A stretch of 58,402 nucleotides of DNA from an uncultured Caryophanales bacterium (lineage in GTDB: Bacteria; Bacillota_I; Bacilli_A; RF39; UBA660). Of the stretch, positions 42,713 through 51,241 are shown piece by piece (the first letter of the stretch is position 1; every line of letters starts with the position of its first letter). A model generated the notes under the pieces. That model saw nothing but the letters and a program-made list of their open reading frames with translations, was not told the DNA's origin and made no database searches. The translations under genes were made by a program, and so were the position numbers. The stretch covers positions 1 to 58,402 of the forward strand of contig CANOBK010000009.1 of assembly GCA_947564265.1 (NCBI GenBank), given 5' to 3'.

Positions 42713-44218
42713 ATGTATTGTGAAAAATGTGGTGCTTCTTTAATTGATGGAAAGTGCCCAAATTGTGAAAAAGGCAAAGAAACACCAAAGAAACGTATCA
42801 AAAATAGAAATATGGCAATTTTTGCTGTTATTCTTTCAGTTTTATCAGTTGGGATTTTAGTGGGAAGTTTTTTTGTATTGTCTAGTTCTAAAACTATTAT
42901 GTTTCAAAGTATTTCTAATTGGAATAGTCTTTTAAAGAAAAGTTTTACGAATGAAGATAATGTACTTATGGAGAAAATTAAATCCCATGATCAGGTTCGA
43001 TTGGATGAGTCTTTATCCTTAACTGTTGACCCTTCCTTTGATTTAGGTTTTGAGAAAGCAAGTATAAAATTAGGCTATAACGATGATCAAAAAGCAAAGA
43101 AGTCAAGTTTTGATTTACAATTGTTACTCGATGAAAATGAACTTAGTTTGGATGGATTTCTTGCGAATAATAAACTTTATTTGAAAATAAAAGATATTCT
43201 TGAAAAATACTATTATTTAGATGTAGAATATATTTCTTTCTTTAAGGATACTGAGAGTTTAGACTATGAGAAGTTCATTGATATTGTTTTTGATAGTTTA
43301 AAAGAAAATGTAGAAGAAAAGGATTTTAAAAAATCAAAAGAAACGATTTATTTAGGTGATAATACAAAGAAAACAACGAAAATTAGTTATACTGTTACTT
43401 CAAAAAAATTATACCAAGTTCTGATTAATATTTTAAAAAAGGTTTCTAATGATAAAGAGTTACTTTTGTCTATAGCAGAAACCAATGATTTATCAGAATC
43501 CGAAATGAAAAATCAATTGGAACAAAGTATTCGTGTATTGGAAGCAGAGTCAGAAAAAACGAATGAATCCTTATTTGATTATAATGTTTACTACTATGGT
43601 TTTAATAATATAGTAATGGAAGAAATTGTAGCGGATGATACGGCGATTCAATATTATCACTATGATAAAACAGAGGAATTGAAGATTGTTGATATTCCAA
43701 GTAAAACTAACTATTTTACTATGAAGACAGTAGAGGAAAAAGATAGTACTTCTATTTCAGGATTTATTTATACTTATGAGTATCAGGGAACAATAAAGGA
43801 AACTGATAATACTCTTGATATGAAAATTAATTTTGATTTTGAAGAAGAAGGAGAATTAGTACTAGAAGTAACAGGAAGAATTAAAGATGAAAAGACTTTA
43901 TATCAGACTCAGGTAGATATCAAAGTAAGTGGAAATATTGAAGATATGGATTTAGGAAATGGTATTCTGCTTTCTATGATGATTCAATACACTTTTGATC
44001 AAAATATCGATACAACAGGAATAAAAGATGCTACTAGTTTTGAAGATATGACGGAAGAAGAACAACTTCAAATCTTTGATTCTATAGAAAATCATCCATT
44101 TATTTCACCAATTCTTGATTGGTTTATGACATATCCTGATGATGAAGATATGGATATGGAAGGTGATTATTATGATGATGAGGATCATGACTGGGATTTC
44201 GATGATTCAAGTATTTAG
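42713..44218 (+). CDS. Zinc-ribbon membrane protein with a large extracytoplasmic region
   Basis: The start is ATG 42713 (MYCEKCGASL), 8 bp after GAGGAG; GTG 42704 lies in the RBS. The 501 residues begin with a zinc ribbon (CEKC...CPNC, 3-17), then a basic stretch, one membrane helix (about 33-56) and a roughly 440-residue extracellular part. The C-terminus is very acidic (DDEDMDMEGDYYDDEDHD). This topology (cytosolic zinc ribbon, one span, extracellular lipoprotein-like domain) is common in low-GC Firmicutes. Its function is unknown. A strong terminator follows. Confidence 0.7.
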   Translation: MYCEKCGASLIDGKCPNCEKGKETPKKRIKNRNMAIFAVILSVLSVGILVGSFFVLSSSKTIMFQSISNWNSLLKKSFTNEDNVLMEKIKSHDQVRLDESLSLTVDPSFDLGFEKASIKLGYNDDQKAKKSSFDLQLLLDENELSLDGFLANNKLYLKIKDILEKYYYLDVEYISFFKDTESLDYEKFIDIVFDSLKENVEEKDFKKSKETIYLGDNTKKTTKISYTVTSKKLYQVLINILKKVSNDKELLLSIAETNDLSESEMKNQLEQSIRVLEAESEKTNESLFDYNVYYYGFNNIVMEEIVADDTAIQYYHYDKTEELKIVDIPSKTNYFTMKTVEEKDSTSISGFIYTYEYQGTIKETDNTLDMKINFDFEEEGELVLEVTGRIKDEKTLYQTQVDIKVSGNIEDMDLGNGILLSMMIQYTFDQNIDTTGIKDATSFEDMTEEEQLQIFDSIENHPFISPILDWFMTYPDDEDMDMEGDYYDDEDHDWDFDDSSI

Positions 44219-44232
44219 AAATTTAATTAGCT

Positions 44233-44278
44233 AGAGAAATAAGGAAACGAATTTCCTGTCATTTCTCTTTTTTTTTTG
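44233..44278 (+). terminator. Rho-independent terminator
   Basis: Stem AGAGAAAT (44233-44240)/ATTTCTCT (44261-44268) with an inner AGGAAA/TTTCCT and a run of T. Confidence 0.88.
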
Positions 44279-44335
44279 TTAACTTTATGATATTATTATT
44301 CTAGAATATTAGGATAAAATCATAGGGGTGATATT

Positions 44336-47300
44336 ATGAATACAAATTTAGCAGAAGGGACTACGACAGCTTCTGAAACTGGTGCGCAAAGTGCTCCACA
44401 ATTATCAGCTGCCCCAATTACCATTACCCCTGCGCCTATCCAAACGGAATCAGAAGTATTAGAACCAGTGGAAGCAGTTTCTGCGCCTACTCCTGAAGCG
44501 CCAGCAGAGGTGACACCTGTAGAACCGGTTGCAGTAGTAACACCAGAGGCAGCACCAGTGGAATCTGCTCCAGTAGAAGCAGTTCCTGCGCCTACTCCTG
44601 AAGCGCCAGCAGAGGTTACTCCTGTAGAACCAGTTGCAGTAGTAACACCAGAGGCAGCACCAGTGGAATCTGCTCCAGTAGAAGCAGTTCCTGCGCCTAC
44701 TCCTGAAGCGCCAGCAGAGGTTACTCCTGTAGAACCAGTTGCAGTAGTAACACCAGAGGCAGCACCGGTGGAATCTGCTCCAGTAGAAGCAGTTTCTGCG
44801 CCTACTCCTGAAGCGCCAGCAGAGGTGACACCTGTAGAACCAGTTGCAGTAGTAACACCAGAACCAGTACCAGTGGAATCTGCTCCAGTAGAGCAAGCGC
44901 CAACAGAAAATCCAATTCCTACTCCATCAGGAGAAGAAGCAAAAGTAGATGATTCTACACAACCTGAAATTGCAACTGTATCTGTTCAGGAAGCTGTAAT
45001 TTCAGAAGAAAAAACTTCTGATATTCCAATTGCTGAGGATATCGAAAGTAAAAAGAAAATGGAACAGGAAAATCTAAAGGCAAGAGTAGAGAATGTGGTT
45101 TCAGGTGAACATTTCCGTATTTCTGTTTTAACGGAACGTTTGGTTCGTCTTGAATATAGTGCAACAGGAGTTTTTTATGATAATAAATCTCAATGGATTC
45201 AATTCCGTAATTTTGATAAAGTCGATTATGAAATTACTCAAGATGAGAAATACTTGGTAATTAAAACAAAATATTTTGCCATTTCTTACAATAAAGAAAA
45301 ACATTTCGATGGAGGAAAAGTGGTTCCAAGTTCTAATCTTCGTGTAGATTTGAACGATACAGATCATGCATGGCATTATAAACATCCTGAGGTAAAGAAT
45401 TATAAAGGCCTTTTTGTAGGATTAGATGGTAGCGATGATGATATGAAACTTCGGAATGGATTGTACTCTATTGATGGATTTGCGACTATCGATGATAGTA
45501 ACTCTTACATTTATGATGAAAATGATAAACTAATAAAGAGAGAACATCCAGGAATTGATATTTACTTGTTTATGTATAATAACGATTTTGATTTAGCTTT
45601 AAAAGACTACCTTCGTTTGACTGGTATGCCTCCAATGATTCCAAGATATGCCCTTGGAAACTGGTGGTGTCGTGATTTACCATATACGGATGAAGATCTA
45701 CGACAAGTTGTTAGTGGTTTCGAAAAACGAGATATTCCACTATCTATTTTACTTTTAGACAAATCATGGCATATTCGAGAAAGTGAAGATAAGAAAACCC
45801 TTGATACTGGTTATACCTTTAATAAAGATTTAATTCCAGAACCAGAAAAATTAATTTCCGAATTCCATGAGAAAAATATTCGTGTAGGACTTCAATATGA
45901 TCCTAAAAATGGAATTTATCCACATGAGGAACATTACCCAGATGTTGCACAAGTGTTTGGAGTAGCTGATAAAAAGGTAATTGCTTTTGATCCAGCCAAT
46001 CCTGCTTTACTTGAGACAGTATCTCAAAAATTATTAAAACCACTTCGAGAAATGGGAATTGATTTCTTTTGGAATGATTATAAGGAAACTGAAAAAGGTC
46101 TGGAAGGGCTTTGGTTTTTAAATCAATCCCTATTAAATAACGATCCTCTTAATCGAACCGTTCGTAATATGACTTTGGCTCGTAGTTCCTTAATTGCCCC
46201 CCATCAACATCCTATTACTTATTCAGGAAAAACTATGGTTGGTTGGGATATGTTAAAGAAAATACCGTTGTATAACCAATCAGCTTCTAATATTGGTGTT
46301 TCTTGGATCAGTCATGATGTTGCGGGGAACTATGGTGGAATTGAAGAGGAAGAACTTTATATTCGTTCTATTGAACTTGCTACTTTTAGTCCTATCTTAA
46401 GATTTCATGCTCCTACTGGAAGATATTATCGTAAAGAGCCATGGAGATGGAATGCGAGAACTTTGGAAGTAGTGGATGATTACTTAAAACTGAGACATCG
46501 TTTGATTCCTTACATTTACTCGAAAGCTTTCCTTTATCATCATGATGGAATTCCTTTAATTAAACCTTTATATCGAGAGTTACCTTGGGTTTATGATGAT
46601 AAAAATTTTGTAAGTGAGTATTATTTTGGAGAATTATTGATTTCTCCAATTCTATCCAAAAAAGATTTACTGATTAATCGTACGATTCACAAGTTCTATT
46701 TACCAGAAGGTGTTTGGTATGACTTCAAAACTGGTAAAAAGTTTCCAGGAGGCAAACAATATGTAGCATTCTTCCGTGATGAAGATTATCCAGTATTTGC
46801 GAAAAAAGGTGCAATCGTTCCCTTAGACAACAGTGGGAAACCAAACTTTACAGGAACACCAGAATCTTTAGAAATTCATATTTTCCCAGGAGAGAATCAT
46901 ACTTTCCAATTGTATGATGACGATGGTACAACAGATATGTATAAAGAAAAACAATACTTATTAACACAGATTGAATATAACTATTTGCCTAGTAACTATA
47001 CAATTATCGTTCGGAACTCTGAAGGTACTAGAAGTGTACTCCCAGATTATAGAAACTATAAAATAAGATTCCGTAATACAAAGAAAGCCCAAGATATTAT
47101 GGCATACTTTAATGATACAGAACTAGAAACAGTTTCTTATGTAGATGATGCAGATTTTATTATCGAGGTAAGTAATGTCCCTTCCTATGGTCAGCTTACA
47201 ATTAACTGTAAGGGAAAAGATATTGAGATTGATGCCGTTCGTTTAATTAACGATGAAATTGACAGTATCTTACTTGATTTACCTATTAATACGGTTTTAA

Positions 47301-47443
47301 AAGAAAAAATTTCTTCTATTATGTTTTCAGATCTTCCCATTAAAAAGAAGAGAATTGAAATTCGTAAATTATCTAAATTTAATTTAACAAGGCAATATAT
47401 AAAATTGTTCTTGAAACTTCTTGAATATATCGGGGAAATTTAG
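44336..47443 (+). CDS. GH31 family alpha-glycosidase with a repetitive Pro/Ala/Val-rich N-terminus
   Basis: The 1035-residue protein has a first about 200 residues of low-complexity sequence: four identical-length 35-residue repeats (from residue 44) of PVEAVSAPTPEAPAEVTPVE type. From about 240 to 960 comes a complete GH31 enzyme. The catalytic nucleophile Asp is D581 in FFWNDYKE. The acid/base Asp is D661 in ISHDVAGNYGG. FHAPTGRYYRKEPW and a C-terminal beta domain follow. No signal peptide precedes the repeats, so it is probably cytosolic. GH31 enzymes cleave alpha-glucosides or alpha-xylosides. Its role beside the secretion cluster is unclear. RBS GGGGTGAT. Confidence 0.88.
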   Translation: MNTNLAEGTTTASETGAQSAPQLSAAPITITPAPIQTESEVLEPVEAVSAPTPEAPAEVTPVEPVAVVTPEAAPVESAPVEAVPAPTPEAPAEVTPVEPVAVVTPEAAPVESAPVEAVPAPTPEAPAEVTPVEPVAVVTPEAAPVESAPVEAVSAPTPEAPAEVTPVEPVAVVTPEPVPVESAPVEQAPTENPIPTPSGEEAKVDDSTQPEIATVSVQEAVISEEKTSDIPIAEDIESKKKMEQENLKARVENVVSGEHFRISVLTERLVRLEYSATGVFYDNKSQWIQFRNFDKVDYEITQDEKYLVIKTKYFAISYNKEKHFDGGKVVPSSNLRVDLNDTDHAWHYKHPEVKNYKGLFVGLDGSDDDMKLRNGLYSIDGFATIDDSNSYIYDENDKLIKREHPGIDIYLFMYNNDFDLALKDYLRLTGMPPMIPRYALGNWWCRDLPYTDEDLRQVVSGFEKRDIPLSILLLDKSWHIRESEDKKTLDTGYTFNKDLIPEPEKLISEFHEKNIRVGLQYDPKNGIYPHEEHYPDVAQVFGVADKKVIAFDPANPALLETVSQKLLKPLREMGIDFFWNDYKETEKGLEGLWFLNQSLLNNDPLNRTVRNMTLARSSLIAPHQHPITYSGKTMVGWDMLKKIPLYNQSASNIGVSWISHDVAGNYGGIEEEELYIRSIELATFSPILRFHAPTGRYYRKEPWRWNARTLEVVDDYLKLRHRLIPYIYSKAFLYHHDGIPLIKPLYRELPWVYDDKNFVSEYYFGELLISPILSKKDLLINRTIHKFYLPEGVWYDFKTGKKFPGGKQYVAFFRDEDYPVFAKKGAIVPLDNSGKPNFTGTPESLEIHIFPGENHTFQLYDDDGTTDMYKEKQYLLTQIEYNYLPSNYTIIVRNSEGTRSVLPDYRNYKIRFRNTKKAQDIMAYFNDTELETVSYVDDADFIIEVSNVPSYGQLTINCKGKDIEIDAVRLINDEIDSILLDLPINTVLKEKISSIMFSDLPIKKKRIEIRKLSKFNLTRQYIKLFLKLLEYIGEI
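44465..44884 (+). repeat. Four 105-bp tandem repeats in the GH31 gene
   Basis: Units at 44465-44569, 44570-44674, 44675-44779 and 44780-44884, each 35 codons. They differ only at scattered positions, and the last unit ends with EPVP instead of EAAP. The high identity implies recent expansion by slippage or recombination. Confidence 0.93.
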
Positions 47444-47474
47444 TATAATTAAAACTGTTTTTGGGGGGATTAGG

Positions 47475-48176
47475 ATGTTTCAGTTTGCACGGCTAGATAT
47501 TCAAGAAAAACAAGAGAAATATCAGATAGATTATGATAAAGAAATGGAAAATTCAATAGAATATGAAAAGGTTCAAAAGAGAATTGATAGATTATTAGTA
47601 CTAAAAAATAGAATTATCCGTTGTAAAAGAAAAATACCACTTTCTATTCTTGGCGGGTTCCTTTTCTTTTTCGTTTTCGGATTTGAGAATGCCTTTCTAG
47701 CAATTCTGTATTCTATTATTCCATTTTCTTTGGTAGTATCAGGATTAAAAGCTACTTTTGATAAAAATAGATATGAGAAACAGGTTCAAAATGAATATTC
47801 AGATTTAGCGGATATGAGCTATGATGAATTACAAGAAAAAAGTAGATACTTTTCTCAACGTTCTTTTGATTCCTATCATAGAGCTATGGTTGATAGAGAC
47901 TCTAATCGCTCATTAGAATCTACACTAGAACAAATGGATCGTTGTGAGAACATCCTTGAAGACTCCAAAAAATTCTTTACAGATCCTTATTATTTAGCAG
48001 ATAGCAAAGAAGACTATGAGGAATTAATGACAAAATATAATTCTTCTAAAATTATATTTGAAGAGTATTTGAATCAACCAATTGATTATTCTAACGTCTC
48101 TTTTGATCATCAGGTTTCTACACCAATTGATTATACGGAAAAAACCAAACAATTAATGAAAAGTTATAGAAAATAA
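47475..48176 (+). CDS. Two-helix membrane protein of unknown function, 233 aa
   Basis: ATG 47475 (MFQFARLDIQ) is chosen because GGGGGGAT lies just upstream; the longer frame from 47421 overlaps the GH31 end and lacks an RBS. A charged helical N-terminus (1-55) is followed by two close hydrophobic segments (about 58-95). A long charged helical C-terminus follows (DMSYDELQEKSRYFSQ). It may be a cytosolic-facing coiled-coil membrane protein; the family is not recognised. Confidence 0.6.
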   Translation: MFQFARLDIQEKQEKYQIDYDKEMENSIEYEKVQKRIDRLLVLKNRIIRCKRKIPLSILGGFLFFFVFGFENAFLAILYSIIPFSLVVSGLKATFDKNRYEKQVQNEYSDLADMSYDELQEKSRYFSQRSFDSYHRAMVDRDSNRSLESTLEQMDRCENILEDSKKFFTDPYYLADSKEDYEELMTKYNSSKIIFEEYLNQPIDYSNVSFDHQVSTPIDYTEKTKQLMKSYRK

Positions 48177-48342
48177 AGCATAGAGTTATGGGATTTATGA
48201 TTTCTATGTTTTTTTATATTTTTAATATATTGATTCCAATCACTATTTTCTTTATTGACACTGTACAAATTATCTTTCTAACTTTTTCTTGCTTAAAATA
48301 CAATGTTTTGATACACTTAATCTATAATAATAGGAGGTTTTT

Positions 48343-48957
48343 ATGGAAAGACAGAGAACAGGAAAAGTCATTGCGATTATTGCATTGGTTATTGCTATTA
48401 TGGGATTGTCGGTTGGTTATGCCGCTTTTACTACTACTTTAAATATTGATAATGCGAGGGGTACAGTAGAATCATCAACTTGGAGAGTTGAGTTTGCTGC
48501 TTTAAATGATGATGATTTACAAACACTGTCAATTAGTAATGCATTTCATAAAAAAGGAACTGCTTCTATGAGTGGTGTTCCTTCTATTGGAACTTTAACT
48601 GTTTCTAATATTAATTTAGCTGTTGCAGCGCCTGGAGATGAAGCATATTACTTCTTTAAAATTGTAAATCATGGAACTTATAACGCAAGATCTGAAGGAA
48701 TTACGGTTGGTAATACAGGAACGTTATCTACTACCGATCAAGCTTGGGTGAATGCAAATGCTTCTTTTAAAGTAGAATATAAGAACGGAAACACTTGGCA
48801 AGAAATTACAAGTAGTTCTCAACTATCTTTAGCGAAGGGTGAAACGCTATATGTAAGAGTTTCTTTAAAATTTAATGGTAGTGCAACTAGTGTTCCTGCT
48901 ACAGCAATTACATTCCCAACAAAGAAAGTTACAATTCCATTTGTTGTTGCAGAATAA
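48343..48957 (+). CDS. TasA/camelysin-like secreted protein with a SipW-type signal
   Basis: The 204-residue protein starts MERQRTGKVIAIIALVIAIM followed by GLSVGYAAFTTTLNI: a long hydrophobic signal ending in the GYAxxxTTLxI motif. This motif is typical of proteins cleaved by SipW signal peptidases (TasA, TapA, camelysin). The mature part (about 35-204) is a beta-rich domain with repeated Thr/Ser/Val strands. In Bacillus such proteins assemble biofilm fibres. It is followed by a hairpin and then by a SipW-type peptidase gene, so it is very likely that enzyme's substrate. RBS AGGAGG. Confidence 0.78.
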   Translation: MERQRTGKVIAIIALVIAIMGLSVGYAAFTTTLNIDNARGTVESSTWRVEFAALNDDDLQTLSISNAFHKKGTASMSGVPSIGTLTVSNINLAVAAPGDEAYYFFKIVNHGTYNARSEGITVGNTGTLSTTDQAWVNANASFKVEYKNGNTWQEITSSSQLSLAKGETLYVRVSLKFNGSATSVPATAITFPTKKVTIPFVVAE

Positions 48958-48967
48958 TAATTAAGAT

Positions 48968-49003
48968 AAAAATTCCATCGTTCTTTCTTATGATGAAATT
49001 TTT
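48968..49003 (+). terminator. Hairpin between the TasA-like and SipW-like genes
   Basis: Arms AAAAATTCCATC (48968-48979) and GATGAAATTTTT (48992-49003), with one mismatch and a T-rich end. It probably ends most transcripts, so the structural protein would be made in excess of the peptidase. Confidence 0.7.
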
Positions 49004-49020
49004 AAAATGATGGTGATTTT

Positions 49021-50139
49021 ATGAAGGATAGTCAGAAACTAATCTTTGCCATTGGGTGTGTTCTCCTTGGATATTTAATCAACTATTTGACACTTTCCAA
49101 TCTTTGGATTTATTTTCTAATTTTGATTTTATTTCTAATATTTTTAATTTCAAACTTTGGATTAAAAAAAATCAATTTTAGATATCAGAAAGATTTATTG
49201 TTCAGTGTCATTATCTGTATTTTAAGTTATTTTCTTATTACTTACTTATCGGGAATATTCTTTGGATTTAGAAAAAATATATTTCGTTTTAATCTTGATA
49301 CTTTATCCACCTTTCTTATATTAGTGGTGGGAATTGGGATTGTAACAGAAATTATTCGGTATCTATTACTTCAAAGATATCGAAATCAAACATGTGTAAT
49401 TTATCTTCTCTATTTCTTTTTTGTTTTTATCGATATTATCCCACAAATAGTAAGTAACAATTTTACAAGCTTTGAATCCATATTGGGAGTATTTGGATTA
49501 GTAATTTTACCAACTCTCTTTGAAAATATATTGTTCTGCTATCTTTGTTTAAAAGTAGGATATCGGTCAAATATTTTTTATAAAGTTATTATGAGGGGAT
49601 ATCTTTATTTTATTCCCTTACTACCAAACTATAATGATTATTTATCATCAATTATCAAGATTGTTTTTCCAATTATTATTTTATGTGTCCTATATCAACA
49701 ATTTCAAGATAAAAGAGAAGTGCAGGTGCGAAGAAATACAAAACTTTCGAAACTTTGGATTCTTCCTGTCTTATTGCTTCTTCTAGTAGTAGCACTTGTG
49801 AGTGGGTACTTTCAATATTTTGCACTTACGATTGGATCTATGTCCATGAGTCCAACTGTTGAAAAAGGGGATATCTTAATTATCGAGAAGACGAAAAATT
49901 TGTCTAGGATTTCAGAGGGCTCTATTTTGGCATTTAATTATGATGGGAAGATAGTGGTCCATCGAGTTATTAAAAAAATTACCAAAGAAGATCAATCTAT
50001 TTACTTTCAAACACAAGGTGATTATAACGAAACAGCAGATAATCATTTAGTATCAATCGATGAAGTAATTGGGGTTGCGAGGTTAAAAATTAAATATTTA
50101 GGGTTACCAACTGTATGGTTGAGTGAATCATTAAAATAA
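49021..50139 (+). CDS. SipW-type signal peptidase I with a multi-helix N-terminal extension
   Basis: The 372-residue protein has an N-terminal part (about 1-265) with around eight membrane helices. Residues about 270-372 are a type I signal peptidase: GSMSMSPTVEKGDILIIEK carries the nucleophile Ser, and KIVVHRVIKKI has His in place of the usual Lys. That Ser-His pair defines the ER-type SipW group. The peptidase part is normally preceded by one helix; the extra helices are unusual. It sits between a TasA-like gene and two more cluster genes, and should cleave their GYxxxxTTL-type signals. RBS GGTGAT. Confidence 0.85.
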   Translation: MKDSQKLIFAIGCVLLGYLINYLTLSNLWIYFLILILFLIFLISNFGLKKINFRYQKDLLFSVIICILSYFLITYLSGIFFGFRKNIFRFNLDTLSTFLILVVGIGIVTEIIRYLLLQRYRNQTCVIYLLYFFFVFIDIIPQIVSNNFTSFESILGVFGLVILPTLFENILFCYLCLKVGYRSNIFYKVIMRGYLYFIPLLPNYNDYLSSIIKIVFPIIILCVLYQQFQDKREVQVRRNTKLSKLWILPVLLLLLVVALVSGYFQYFALTIGSMSMSPTVEKGDILIIEKTKNLSRISEGSILAFNYDGKIVVHRVIKKITKEDQSIYFQTQGDYNETADNHLVSIDEVIGVARLKIKYLGLPTVWLSESLK

Positions 50140-50176
50140 ATAAAAGTACAAAAATTAGATTAAAGGAGGTATTGTC

Positions 50177-51241
50177 ATGGAAAATCATATTTCTCAATTA
50201 AATGCGATTAATAGAAAAGTAGTAAAGTGGTTTTTCTTAGCTTTTATTGGGTTCGGATTATCTGTTATTTTTTGTATTTATACATTTGAGTCAAATTCTA
50301 TGACTCCGATTTCTTATACAGAGCAGAATGACTTAGACTATAAAGTATATTTAAAAAATAACGATTACTACGAAAATGAATATGTACAAGATATGGAATA
50401 TATCTCTAATTTAATCAATTATATTGATCTTAACTATAATTATTCTTTAGTTGTCGATAAAAAGATTGATTTAGATTATAGTTATAACGTAATCTCTAGA
50501 ATTAAAATTTATAATAATGACGAGGGAGATTTAATTTATAAAAAAGACGAGACTTTAGTTGATGAAGTTCATGGTACAAAACAGGGAATGATTCAAATTA
50601 ACGAGGATTTGAAAATAAATTATCCTACCTATAATGATTATGCTAAAGAATTTAAAAACCAATTTAGTTTATTTGCGAACAGTAAACTTGAAGTCATTAT
50701 GACGATTCAAGTAAAAGATAAAGAGGGAAAACTAAACAAAAGTTATTCTAATATTATGGAGGTGCCATTAGGGCAACAATTGGTTCGTATTTCTAAAATT
50801 TATGAAAAACCTTTAGGAAATGGGGAAATTAATGTAACTGAATTTGATTTAAATCACGCTATCTTTGGTGGTGCTTCTCTTGCGATTAGTATTCTAATTT
50901 TCTTAATTAGTATTTTTGAAATTATTAAACTTTCCATTATGAAATCTAAGAGTGGATATTCTATTTATCAGAAGACTCTTCATAGAATTTTCAATGAATA
51001 TGATAAACTAGTGGTTAATACGTTAGAAGTTCCTGTTGTAAAGGATCAACAGTTGATTCGAGTTACTTCTTTTGAGGAATTAGTCGATGCCGCAGATAAT
51101 TTAAAGAAACCGATTTTATATACCGAAGTAGAAAAAGATAAGCTTTGTCATTTCTGTGTGATTAGTGAAAAACAATTCTATCAATATTGGTTAGATGTAA
51201 CAGGTGAAGTAGTAGAAGGAACTGATTATGATGCGTCATAA
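50177..51241 (+). CDS. DUF5305 family membrane protein
   Basis: The 354-residue protein has a membrane helix near the N-terminus (about 17-36), then an extracellular domain with YKVYLKNNDYYENEYVQDMEY and SYNVISRIKIY (DUF5305 pattern). A second helix lies at about 235-258, followed by a cytosolic tail of about 95 residues. In Firmicutes DUF5305 genes often sit beside SipW-like peptidases. Its start is 37 bp after sipW with RBS AAAGGAGGT, and its end overlaps the next gene by 14 bp, so all belong to one operon. It may be a chaperone or anchor for the secreted partners. Confidence 0.78.
   Translation: MENHISQLNAINRKVVKWFFLAFIGFGLSVIFCIYTFESNSMTPISYTEQNDLDYKVYLKNNDYYENEYVQDMEYISNLINYIDLNYNYSLVVDKKIDLDYSYNVISRIKIYNNDEGDLIYKKDETLVDEVHGTKQGMIQINEDLKINYPTYNDYAKEFKNQFSLFANSKLEVIMTIQVKDKEGKLNKSYSNIMEVPLGQQLVRISKIYEKPLGNGEINVTEFDLNHAIFGGASLAISILIFLISIFEIIKLSIMKSKSGYSIYQKTLHRIFNEYDKLVVNTLEVPVVKDQQLIRVTSFEELVDAADNLKKPILYTEVEKDKLCHFCVISEKQFYQYWLDVTGEVVEGTDYDAS

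Noticed and set aside
44465-44884. Regular repeats considered as a CRISPR array
   Set aside because: The units are 105 bp, contiguous without spacers and in frame with the GH31 gene. No cas genes or other repeat-spacer pattern appear in the window.
44459-44896. Minus-strand ORF of 145 codons rich in Trp, Arg and Cys
   Set aside because: It is the reverse complement of the GH31 tandem repeats; the low-complexity DNA keeps the opposite frame open by chance.
48188-48442. 84-codon hydrophobic ORF ahead of the TasA-like gene
   Set aside because: It overlaps the TasA-like start in another frame, lacks an RBS, and its hydrophobicity follows from T-rich DNA.
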